In this document: positions 26,256 through 35,275 of the stretch, piece after piece
Numbering within the stretch: position 1 is the first letter of the stretch
Layout: the number at the start of each line of letters is the position of its first letter
DNA from: Embiotoca jacksoni
Lineage: Eukaryota > Chordata > Actinopteri > Embiotocidae
DNA length: 64,000 nt
Assembly (NCBI GenBank): GCA_022577435.1
Contig: JAKOON010000068.1
Location: forward strand, 1,191,488 to 1,255,487
Reading direction: 5' to 3'
Translations under genes and position numbers: made by a program
The notes under the pieces: generated by a model
The model's input: the letters and a program-made list of their open reading frames with translations, nothing else
Told to the model about the DNA's origin: nothing
The model's database searches: none

Positions 26256-26757
26256 CTGAGGAGAGAAAGACAGGAAACGTGTAAAAAACAAAAAAAAACA
26301 AAAAAGCCGACCGGGCTGAAAGTCTTTTTTAATCAGAAATTCATTCATTCTTTATTCAGTTTTTTTTTTCCACTGATGCTGAAAAAAAAACTTACACGAG
26401 CAACATTTCTGCCGGATGCTGAACAAGCCGAGTCGCCGTTTCTTTTTTCTTTCTTTGCGATAAGCTTCATTATTTCGTCGCCCGTTGAGCACTTTGTCGT
26501 CGTCGTGTCAACATTTTTAGTGTGAGCGGCCTCGGTGGACGTTAACTGTGTTTACGCTGCACGGACGCTTATTTATTTCCACATTGATTTTTAAGTTGCA
26601 CTCTTGCGGCTACTTGAGAGCTCCTTTTTTTTTTTTTTTTACTTTTATTTATTTAATCCACCTGAAACAATTATGTATGTTGCCTGTTATTTCACGGTTA
26701 GTTTGATACTTTAATTATGTAAAAAAAAAAACATTAAATGAATCACTGTAAAATTAC
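26256..26757 (-). other. ptprn2: ptprn2 intron 7
   Basis: A 502-nt AT-rich intron with several poly-A and poly-T runs and no other recognisable feature. Confidence 0.9.
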
Positions 26758-27063
26758 CCTGAAGTGCCGGCGGCGCCGTGGAAGTGCTCTCCTGTGGTTT
26801 CAGAGTGGGAACGTTCTCCGGCAGCTTCTCCTCCTCCTCCTCCTCCTCCTCCTCCTCGTCTTCTTCCGGCTCTCCGTCGCTGAGCTCTCCCTCCAGGTCT
26901 CTGGGTCCGGGTCCTCTGACCCGAGCCGGGCCCCGGTCCCGGTCCACCATCTGCAGGGCGTCTGCGATCAGGCGGGACAGCTTGTCCAGGTCCTGCGGCG
27001 TCAGGTTGTCCACGTTCACGTGCTGCCGGCCGACGTTCTTCAAAACTTTCTCGATGAACCTTT
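26758..27063 (-). CDS. ptprn2: ptprn2 exon 7 (helical segment and poly-Glu tract)
   Basis: This 306-nt exon encodes ERFIEKVLKNVGRQHVNV, then DNLTPQDLDKLSRLIADALQ. It matches the human phogrin pattern of a short helix (IHTLLKDLQRQ) followed by [20 protein letters not shown]. Its C-terminal part has a run of about 11 Glu (with Asp) encoded by a GAG repeat at 26828-26857. The acceptor is CGTCCTCCAG and the donor is GTAATT. It covers residues 285-387. The luminal acidic character suits a granule protein, but the run itself is not known to be essential. Confidence 0.93.
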
Positions 27064-27490
27064 CTGGAGGACGAAAACAAAAACAACAACAACAAAAACA
27101 CCAGGAGACGTGTTAAAGGAGTCTGTTTCCGTTCGGCGTCATCGATCAGGACTCATCGGTCCCGGAGACATCGGATCACATCATTTCTCTGCCTGCTCTG
27201 CTTTTATTTATTTAAATCTCCATATTTTTTTTTGGGCCGTTATAAAGCAGCTGATTAGTGAATTTAAGGCTCGTTTGACCGAAGCCTCCTCTGGGTTTTA
27301 CCATCTCTTTTTTTTCCTTTTAGTTTTTCATCGTGTCATTTTGACGCACTCGATGAAACGATGAATTAATGTGACGTTCAGGTTCCTGTTTCTCGTGCTC
27401 GTTAACTTTTATATTCTCGTGACGTAGCCGATTATTGACGGAAGGTGGAAAAAAAAAACAACTTTGGATGAGAGCGTAGCGGCGACGTAC
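27064..27490 (-). other. ptprn2: ptprn2 intron 6
   Basis: A 427-nt intron with T-rich and A-rich runs; no repeat family or other feature was identified. Confidence 0.9.
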
Positions 27491-27836
27491 CGTCCACGGA
27501 CGACAGCGGGTCCTTCGCCGACGTTCTTCCCGTCTTCCCGGGTCTGGAGTCGGAGGTCTCCTTCACCAGGCCGCCGGTTTCCAGCCCGTTGCCGTAGAAA
27601 GGTCGGAGGCGCAGCGAGGAGACGTCCTGCTGCTGCTCCCCCCCGCTGGGCGGCGACAGACGCCCGGCCAGGTAGCGCCTCAGGGCGGCCAGGAGGAGCT
27701 CACCCTCCGCCTGCGTGGCGAGGAGCCGACCGGACGGAGGTCTCGGCTGGAAGGACGGGAGAGACGACTTCTGAGCCGCCGCCGGGGTCTTGGAGCGGAG
27801 GACGTCCGCCGGGACGCCCGGCTGGAAACGCTCACT
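27491..27836 (-). CDS. ptprn2: ptprn2 exon 6 (variable luminal region)
   Basis: This 346-nt exon reads SERFQPGVPADVLRSKTP at its start, carries AEGELLLAALRRYLAGRL and ends KDPLSSVD. The LLLAALRRYLA block aligns with HHLMAALSAYAAQ of human phogrin. The acceptor is CGTGTCTTCCAG and the donor is GTACGT. It covers residues 170-285. The exon is very GC-rich, which opens long frames on other strands that are not coding. The weakly conserved, proline-rich sequence is usual for this part of the family. Confidence 0.92.
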
Positions 27837-29300
27837 CTGGAAGACACGAGCGAAGATGGAGAATATGAAAACACGAAGTGCAGCTAAAGCTGAAGTCTTC
27901 TGACGTGAACCGAGTTTTATCGGTTCCCCTTTTGGTCCTTTGTTCTGTTTTTAAAACATTATGATGCAAATTCAAAAAAAGCTACGAAGGTTAAAGCTCA
28001 ACATTTTTTGCAAAAGCAAGATTTGTTTGGGGGGGGACGGCACCAAAAACTCAGATGAGCAGGAAACACAAAAAGTGATTTATTTGTTGGTTGTTGGTGA
28101 GATGCTTCAATTGAGAAATAAACTCTTAAAAAAATATATAAATATGTATTATGGTTATGAACTGATTCATTACGGGTACTTTTTGGGGAACTTTTTACTT
28201 GTAGTTTGTTTATTGGGTAAATTCTGAAGTTCTGAATAATATTTCTTCATCATAGTCTTAAATATAAAATCACTATTTCAGGAAACTGCTGCAGCTGTAA
28301 GAACAAAAAATCGGAATGTTTTTTGTGGAAAAGGCGTTTGCCATTGTTTAAATATTTGAAGAGTTTCCTGAGAAATAACGTGTGCAACGGGAACGCAAAA
28401 CGATGATGTCACTGGAGTCACGGGCATCCTGGTATCTTTCTGTAGTGATTTCAACTGTCCATCCAACTCAACCTTCATGTTATAACCGGTTTAACGTGAA
28501 AACATATAAATAGAAGAACATTCTTCCCCAAAAAAATACTATTTGTGTTTTTGTTATTAATCAAACTCATATTTAGTCTTTAACAGGATTTAAATGCTTT
28601 GTTATACTTTACATACTTGGAAGTTTGAGTTTAAAACACAATAAAACTCATCTGTAAATTTTTGTATAAAGCAAAGTGTCCCTGAAGTAAACATTTTACT
28701 TTAATATAAAAAAGGACTTCATGGAATAAAACCATTATTGGCATGAAAAAAACAAAAAGTCATTTTTTTGGGGGGGAAAAACAAGTTAATAATCCATTTA
28801 TGCAATCATATTAACGGACCCATCAGCTGCAACAAAAGCAAATTGTCCCCGCCGGCTCCATTAACGCCCACCTCGGAGCGCAGAGACGGCGACGAGCCCG
28901 AGCAACGGTAAAATTATCATAACAATACGGACGCTCGTCATACTTTTCTTTTTATGATGTGTGGACAACGCTGCTGGTATCTTTGTTTCTCCTGCACATC
29001 ACACAGTTTTACACCAGCCGTCAGTGACACCTCCCCCCGCCTCCTCCCACCGCCTCCCACCGCCGCCGCCGGCGTCCACCAAACAGGTGAACCCGGAGAG
29101 AAAAAGCCCCGCCCCCTCCCCCGTCGGTACAATCCCGCAGCGGGAGGAAAACGGCCTCCGCGGTGACGTTATCAATCAGAGCGCTGAACTCCTGAACTCC
29201 CGGCTGGTATTCTTCCCGCTCGTAACGGTCAAAGCTGGAAGGAGCCATCAGTTTAAGAGCGAGGCGAGGACGAGGGAGGACACCGGGCTCCCCGCGGTGA

Positions 29301-29378
<78 letters not shown>

Positions 29379-29727
29379 CATGCAAGACGTTGGGCGTGAA
29401 AACGAACGTCCCAACCGGTCTTCCTTTTCTCCGACGTGAGACGGAGCGACGGCAGCTGAAGTTCAGAGACGTTCATCTTGGTTTTTTTTTTTTTTTTTTT
29501 TTTTATCAGTTTTGGACCGTCTGATTTTGTGCAATTTACCAAAATAAAATGACAGCAAACTAGATTTTTTTTTTTTTTTAAATATGGAGCTGCAAACTGA
29601 GGGGGGAAAAAAAAAGTGTCTGTGGGAAGAATCCAATGCTGTTGAAGGCATTTTTTCAGGAATAATATTAAACAACAAAATATCAAAATAAAAGCACAAG
29701 AAAACATTTGTTTAAATCCTAGCAGAC
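27837..29727 (-). other. ptprn2: ptprn2 intron 5
   Basis: A 1.9-kb intron with a (GT)n microsatellite at 29302-29377 and poly-T runs near 29482-29503 and 29565-29580. The 228-residue minus-strand frame through it is mostly simple repeat and is not an exon. Confidence 0.88.
29302..29377. repeat. (GT)n microsatellite
   Basis: About 38 GT units in ptprn2 intron 5, roughly 350 nt downstream of the exon 5 donor in transcript order, where it reads (AC)n. Confidence 0.97.
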
Positions 29728-29863
29728 CTTGCCGGGCGCGCTCAGACTGGACGTCTTGGGAAGGAGGCCGAGACGTTGCAGGTACGTCTGCAGGTTCCTG
29801 CTGAGCTCCACCTCCACGGGCTTCACCCGCTGGTCCGCTGGGTCCATCGCTTCAGCTGGCGGT
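29728..29863 (-). CDS. ptprn2: ptprn2 exon 5 (luminal region)
   Basis: This 136-nt exon encodes RPPAEAMDPADQRVKPVEVE, then LSRNLQTYLQRLGLLPKTSS and LSAPGK. It sits where human phogrin has the short helix NALRRHLPFLEAL. The acceptor is CGCTCTCCTGCAG and the donor is GTCTGC, a weaker 5' splice site. It covers residues 124-169 and ends on a codon boundary. Confidence 0.9.
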
Positions 29864-30316
29864 CTGCAGGAGAGCGCAGCAGGAAAAAGAGGTGAAGAGA
29901 TTAAATGAAGTGCATAATACTACAAGCATTAGTATTTTAGAGCCACACGGACAGCCAACACGAAAAACGGTTCTGATCCAGAAGTGTCTTCAGCTGCAAT
30001 ACCAGCGAGTGCCACTAGAGGTCGGCTCCAAAAAGCCTCCGGCTCCATAGACTCCCATTCAACTTCTCTCATCAAATCCAAAGTGAATAAAATGTGTCCA
30101 TCAGTTATCTCGGTGTTGTTAGCTAAAGTCACTCCTTCTTATTAGTTTTCTGGAGGTCCATCTGAAAATAATCCCTCATTCATTAGATATTAGGCCTCAA
30201 AAAACTGCCTTTTTTTGGAGGTGTGTCTGCTGATTGTCCACTACAGATGGGCGGGGCTTAGTGTCCTTGGGTTTTCTGATCAGATCGAGTCAGATCCACC
30301 CGGGTGAAGCTCTGAC
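29864..30316 (-). other. ptprn2: ptprn2 intron 4, largely family A repeat
   Basis: A 453-nt intron of which about 339 nt is family A repeat copy 5. The repeat begins only about 17 nt inside the exon 4 donor. Little unique intronic sequence remains apart from the acceptor side (29864-29960). Confidence 0.88.
29961..30299 (-). mobile_element. Dispersed repeat family A, copy 5
   Basis: The copy lies head toward the exon 4 donor. It shares the head variant TCTGACTCGATCTGAT with copy 9 and the tail variant GGATCAGAACCG-like with copy 7, so it looks mosaic. The central block is intact, including TGCCACTAGAGGTCGG (plus strand). The head is truncated at the AGATCCACCC junction. Confidence 0.9.
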
Positions 30317-30431
30317 CTGATGTCCGTGTTGCGGACCGGTCCGCTCTGCTGCCGGCTGAAGGGGATCCTCCTCAGCTTGGACAGCTCCTTGGACAGAACC
30401 TGCTGGGTGGTGTCATCGTCCCAGGTCAAAC
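30317..30431 (-). CDS. ptprn2: ptprn2 exon 4 (end of RESP18-like region)
   Basis: This 115-nt exon encodes a split Gly, then LTWDDDTTQQVLSKELSKLR and RIPFSRQQSGPVRNTDI. It matches human phogrin GFTWQDDYTQYVM.QEL. The acceptor is unusual: (TG)33 followed by TAG, with no normal pyrimidine tract. The donor is GTCAGA. It covers residues 86-124 and is the last exon of the N-terminal RESP18-homology region. Frame and homology make it certain that this exon is used despite the odd acceptor. Confidence 0.94.

Positions 30432-30433
<2 letters not shown>

Positions 30434-30500
<67 letters not shown>
30434..30500 (-). promoter_or_regulatory. ptprn2: (GU)33 tract forming the exon 4 3' splice site
   Basis: Read on the minus strand, 33 TG units run directly into TAG and then exon 4. 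The tract takes the place of the polypyrimidine tract. It is complementary to the (AC)30 at the other end of the same intron. Confidence 0.93.
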
Positions 30501-30503
<3 letters not shown>

Positions 30504-32294
30504 ACACTTTAAAGCGTGTCTAAATCCACGTGTTTGTCTCTGGATGAGGAATCGCTGAGCGTGCAGAATTTGTTTTCTAAACTCATTAAGTCACTCGTTA
30601 GCGGAGGAGATGAGGCGGCGGCCGACTGTTTCAGTGACTCAGCAGAAAAAGCGCCCCATTTTTTAATTTTTTTTTTTAAAGTTTATTGATGTTTTCCTTC
30701 ATGCATCAACTGTCTGTATTTGCTGTTTACTAAATAATTCATACTACATTGGTGACTAAGTCAAATCTATTGGCTCCAGAGGACGAGCTGATGAGCCCTT
30801 CGCGTCTCTTCTTCTACGTAATATTTCTGTGACCTAGTTGTCAGCAGGACCTTCTCTGTGCGAGATGAGCATCAGTGACGAAGGAAACAAAAACAACAAC
30901 AACAACAAGAAAACAATCTCTGGTGCATTTCAGCAAGTGCACAAAAGGACGAGCTTGATGATCTGCTCGGGCATCCCCGTCTGTTTCTTATGCTCAACAT
31001 GCATCCGAACACATAAACTTCCTGGCACGCGAACAGAGCAGCAGGCGGCGGCAGCAGATGGGGCGGAGGAACCAAATGTTACCGGAAAAATATGGCCGCC
31101 GCCGCGAAGCACGACACGAGCCGATGAGCGATGACGTCGCCGAAAGATCGGAGGAACCGCGGGCCGCGGATCCAGATGTGATGCAACACACACACTTAAA
31201 AAAAACAACAAAAAAAAAACGTGAAAGACGAGTGGAGACGATACAGAAATAAAAACACGGCTGTAAAAGGTTGGAGATGAAGTGTTTGTTGATTAAAGCC
31301 ATCGAGAGAAAAATCCTGAAAGATGAAACGCATCACTGATGATGTCGAAATCAGACGGCGTGAAGTCGAAGTCAGCCGGGAACGAAAACAGAGAACAGAA
31401 CAGTTGGATTTCTTTTATAGGATTAATAACATTTTTCGCGTCAATAATGTGACTCGTTGACGTAATGATGATGATGATGATGATGATGATGATGCACTTT
31501 ATATTCATAATTTATCCGCAGCAATAACAGCGGTTCCACGAAGTTTATGTCCCGGAAGAGAGCTGATCAAAATAAACGGTCAAAAGTTGTCGTGTAAACA
31601 TTTCAATCCTCAGTTTTGATCCTCTACCGTTTGCCCCGTTAGAAGTTACTGCATCACGTACGAAAACAAACACTTCCTGTATTGGTTTCAGATTAAAAGC
31701 CCCTTTAGTGTTTCAGTAGAAGTAAACTCTTTTATGTCTTAACAAGGCTTTTATTGTGAAACATTTGAGTCATCCAGAACAAACCAACGTGATATTTGTG
31801 CATTTTTGTTTGACTTCATTTTGGATTGTTGGTTTATTTCTTAATTAGCACAAAACCACATAAACTCAGACTTGAAAAATATTATTTTCAACCTTGGAAA
31901 TGTTACATATTTTTGTAAATAAAGGTCCACACCTTTAAAAAAAAGAAAAAAGAAAAGAAACCACGACTGTGTTTCTGAGACGCTACGAAGCGAAACCGTT
32001 TTTTTTTTAGCACCTCGAGTGAATTTCCATTCACCTCCTCGACCTTCTGTCGCAGCGTCGCAGTAAACAAAGAGTCAAACAAACACTCGATGATGTTAAA
32101 TTCAATAGTTTGCTGCTGTGAAGACCTTTTGAAAGGTGGAACACGGAGTTCAACTTGTTGTTGTTTTGTCGATTTTGTGTGCGAAGTGAAGAAGAGCCGC
32201 CGTTAGCTGCAGGCTAACAGCAGCTGTGACCTCGGAGAAGAGGCTTTATTTTTCAAATGGCTTCACATCTGCAGTTAAAGTGGGAGTCCAGAGT

Positions 32295-32295
<1 letters not shown>

Positions 32296-32383
<88 letters not shown>
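32296..32383. repeat. (GT)n microsatellite
   Basis: About 44 GT units in ptprn2 intron 3, reading (AC)n in the transcript. It could compete with the donor-side (AC)30 for pairing with the 3' (GU)33. Confidence 0.97.
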
Positions 32384-32385
<2 letters not shown>

Positions 32386-32792
32386 CGGATGAAGGAGCGT
32401 TGAACATAATCGCAGCAGCGGCGGTCTGAAAAAGGTAAAGCCATTAAAGAGAGGAAACCGACACTGGATGCCAAAAGAAATATTATTCTGCTTCATCACA
32501 ACCGGAGTCGTTGTTGTTTTTTTGTTGTTTTTTTTATAGTTTGTTCATCACTCGTATCGGTAATAAGATCTTATTCACTAAATTTATAGCAAAGATAAGG
32601 TCAAAACAATTGGATGAGTTAATCAAGTTTACTACTTTGATGATGCATTCATTGTTTAAGTTTTTTATAAAGCATTAATGCTTTTTTTTATTTGTTTTTA
32701 GATTTTGGATGTGGTTGAAACCATCCAGTTAAACTGTTTACAGTTTGACAGCTTTTATTGTGACCAAAAAAAAAAAAAAAACATGGTTAAGC

Positions 32793-32845
32793 ATTTTAGC
32801 TTAGCTTAGCATAAAGACTGGAAACAGAGGGAAACTGCTAGCCTC
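32793..32845. mobile_element. Fragment of a widespread teleost repeat
   Basis: The words TTAGCTTAGCTTAGCATAAA and GACTGGAAACAG with GCTAGCCT form a cassette I have seen repeatedly in fish genomic sequence. Only a short piece is present. I cannot name the element from the sequence alone. Confidence 0.5.
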
Positions 32846-33429
32846 ACTGGAGCTTCGCCGTTACTGAGTGAATGACCGTATTTCCACTTGTCGACACTTC
32901 CGTCCACATACACATCTACATGTCGGTATAAGAAAGACGACTCAGCGAATTAAACCATCAGTTTTTATGTACTTTTTGTAATTTATTTTGGAGAAGGGAG
33001 AAAGGAAAATGACACTAAAATAGGGCTCAAAAGAAAGATGGTGAGAAAAAGAGAAGTGGTATTTATTGATTTATTTGGACGTCTTCGTCTGCATGCATGA
33101 AAAAGGTGAGCTCTCTTTTTTTTGTTTAAGTGTAGTTTGAGGTTGTGGTTCAAAGCATGATGAAAGTGGATGAAACGCTCTGTCTGACGTTACGCAGGCG
33201 TCTGCCTCCCTCTGGTGGTCCGGCACGGTAACAGCAGCTTATTACCAACCGGCAGCGTTTCCCTCACGGGCTTTATGAAGTTTATTTTTAAATCAAAATA
33301 CAAATTCAAAACAATATTTAACACCTACTGAAGTCACTGAGGATTCCCATTTTGTGTCGTGGAAGTCTTGTTGTATTCACTTTTTCTAACTTGTTTTGGA
33401 CTGAAGTGTGATGATGATGATGATGATGT

Positions 33430-33430
<1 letters not shown>

Positions 33431-33492
<62 letters not shown>
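33431..33492 (-). promoter_or_regulatory. ptprn2: (AC)30 tract at the exon 3 5' splice site
   Basis: On the minus strand exon 3 ends AACAGAG and is followed by GT and then 30 AC units with no spacer. The usual donor bases at +4 to +6 are therefore replaced by repeat, so pairing to U1 beyond position +3 is poor. Confidence 0.93.
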
Positions 33493-33606
33493 CTCTGTTG
33501 GACAGCTTCTCCAGCAGCATCCTGAATCGTTGCACCACAGACGGCGAGACGTCGTAGGTGTAAACGTCGTTCACCGGAACAGAGTGACACCTCCCGAACA
33601 TCCCAT
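33493..33606 (-). CDS. ptprn2: ptprn2 exon 3 (RESP18-like region)
   Basis: This 114-nt exon encodes DGMFGRCHSVPVNDVYTYDV, then SPSVVQRFRMLLEKLSNR and a split Gly. It aligns along its length with human phogrin [20 protein letters not shown]. Cys54 is the fourth conserved luminal Cys. The acceptor is TGTGTGCCGACAG and the donor is GTACAC, leading straight into a CA repeat. Both ends have phase 1, so the exon could be skipped in frame. It covers residues 48-86. Confidence 0.95.
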
Positions 33607-34317
33607 CTGTCGGCACACAAACAGAAACACGGAGTCGCATTTAGATTCGGAGTTTCACGCGTAAAAGGCTAAAATATGACGAGTCGTACGTGTTCAGTCT
33701 CTGACGCAATCTCACATTTGACTTTCGATTTTCATTCAGTCAGGAGTAAATGATTTGTGCTTTTTTTTACTGTAAGTTAAAATAAGATAAGAAAGGTGAG
33801 AGTTTTAGTCGAACAATTGTAGAAAAACGCAATTACTTGAATGGGAGTATAATATTTACAAATAACTTTATATCCGTGGCATTTTGTTCAAAGTCCACGT
33901 GTTGAACATGAAGTGCGACTTTCCACTCAGTCATACTTCCTTTTAAAAAGCCACTCACTGGGTTGTTGTTGATGTGAGCTGGAGGAACGGCCGGCGGGAG
34001 GTCGCGTCAAGAGAGCGAAGCCGTGGGCAGAAAGAGCGTCCAGAGAGATGAGTCAAAGGACAGATATAAACTGGAAACTCTTTCCTCTTGGGTTTTTCTC
34101 AGCTTTGCTTCATCTATTCAGAACATAGAAAAAAAATCTGCCGTCTCGTTCGTTGGTGAAAAGTGATGAGCTCAGTTGATAATATTTTTTTAACTCTCAT
34201 TGACCAGAAAAAAATAAACGCTCAGCAATTTGTCAAGCTGCTGCCGTTCATTGAAACTATGTAAAAAAAAAATGATGCTGTACTCAGAAATAAAAAAAAG
34301 GTTTGGTAGTTGCAGCG

Positions 34318-34486
34318 GCGGCCGGGTGTCGGCCGGTTTCATGCTGAATCATGGACAAGACCCCAAGATTCGTCAAATTCTTCACTTGGGGCTGCCCGTC
34401 CCACAACCGGAGGGAACAATCCAGCATTTGTCCGGCAGGGTAACCATGGCCTCAGACTTGGAGGTGCTGCCTCTCATCACCACCAA
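34318..34486 (-). mobile_element. Decayed RTE/Rex-type non-LTR reverse-transcriptase fragment
   Basis: On the minus strand this reads ...STSKSEAMV..., the remains of the GMRISTSKSEAMVL motif of RTE-like reverse transcriptases in fish. It is followed by sequence resembling the QVEEFKYLGVLF block (AATCTTGGGGTCTTGTCCAT). Stops and small deletions break the frame, so it is a dead 3' fragment of about 170 bp. No intact element is nearby. Confidence 0.7.
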
Positions 34487-34618
34487 TTGCACTTGTTATT
34501 ACCTGAAATTAATTCTTTAGTTCTTTAGTTGCAGAAAATTTGCTGATGCGTGAGCTTTTATTTATGTGTTTGTAGGTTAATGTTTCAAGGTGCCTGTCAC
34601 TGTCATCTGGATGTATGA

Positions 34619-34680
<62 letters not shown>
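34619..34680. repeat. (TG)n microsatellite with CG tail
   Basis: About 28 TG units ending in GCGCGC, in ptprn2 intron 2. Confidence 0.96.
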
Positions 34681-34682
<2 letters not shown>

Positions 34683-35219
34683 ATTGCATAACGATACTTC
34701 AAACGTGGCACTTCGGGCCTCCTTTCTATAAATACTGCCTGCGTCACTGCAGCTCGTCTCAATCAAACTGCGAGCTCCATTTAACAGGCAGCGGAGGATG
34801 ACCGGCGGCCGGTCTGCACGGCCGTAATTACTCTCAAATGATTCACCGGCCGCAGATCCGGTTGTTTTAGACCGAGGAGTGAGATGTACGGAGAGAGAGA
34901 GGGGGAAAAAGAGACAGCTGGATTTTTTTTTTGCTGCAAGTTTAGATAAACTTCCTCAACGTTACAAATGTTTGTGGCCATTTTTGTGGCTGAATAAATG
35001 TAAAAAACATATAGAAATTTTTTTTTTATTCCATTCTTGTGTCTTCCCGTGACATCAATGTGAATTATCTCTCCTAATTAAACCAATCTAGAGCCACGGT
35101 ATGACGGCCAATATTTAAATTTTGCTTTTTTGACACGGCGGCCTGGATTTTTACCAGACCTACTTGGGGCTGTTCTTTAATGGGACTATTTGGGTTTTAC
35201 ATTGAAGTTGTGCAATTCC

Positions 35220-35275
35220 CCAAAGTGCCTCTGAGCAAGACACTGAATCCTCAACCAGCAACTCCAGTCTGAATT
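35220..35275 (+). mobile_element. Possible SINE-like remnant
   Basis: The words AAGTGCCTCTGAGCAAGACA and CTGAATCCTCAACC resemble a sequence common in fish short interspersed repeats. About 230 bp further on (35503-35513) is a perfect pol III B-box, GGTTCGATTCC, but its T-arm stem is not well paired. The two may belong to unrelated decayed pieces. Confidence 0.35.

Larger units (their letters stand above)
30432..33492 (-). other. ptprn2: ptprn2 intron 3 bounded by (AC)30 and (GU)33
   Basis: This 3,061-nt intron starts (transcript sense) GT followed immediately by (AC)30 and ends with (GT)33 then TAG. A further (AC)n tract lies inside at 32296-32383. It also holds a piece of a common teleost repeat at 32793-32845, a GAT run at about 31467-31493 and a CTCF-like word at 33205-33218. 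No ordinary polypyrimidine tract precedes the acceptor. Confidence 0.95.

Noticed and set aside
29021..29707. A 228-residue minus-strand frame in ptprn2 intron 5
   Set aside because: It reads through poly-T and CA repeats and has no homology; the real exons on either side are in place without it.
29929..30132. Recurring small frame (MREVEWESMEPEAFW...) in repeat A copies 4, 5, 6 and 7
   Set aside because: The longer versions start at GTG rather than ATG and coincide with the best-conserved DNA of the repeat. There is no evidence of codon-level selection that I can judge by eye.
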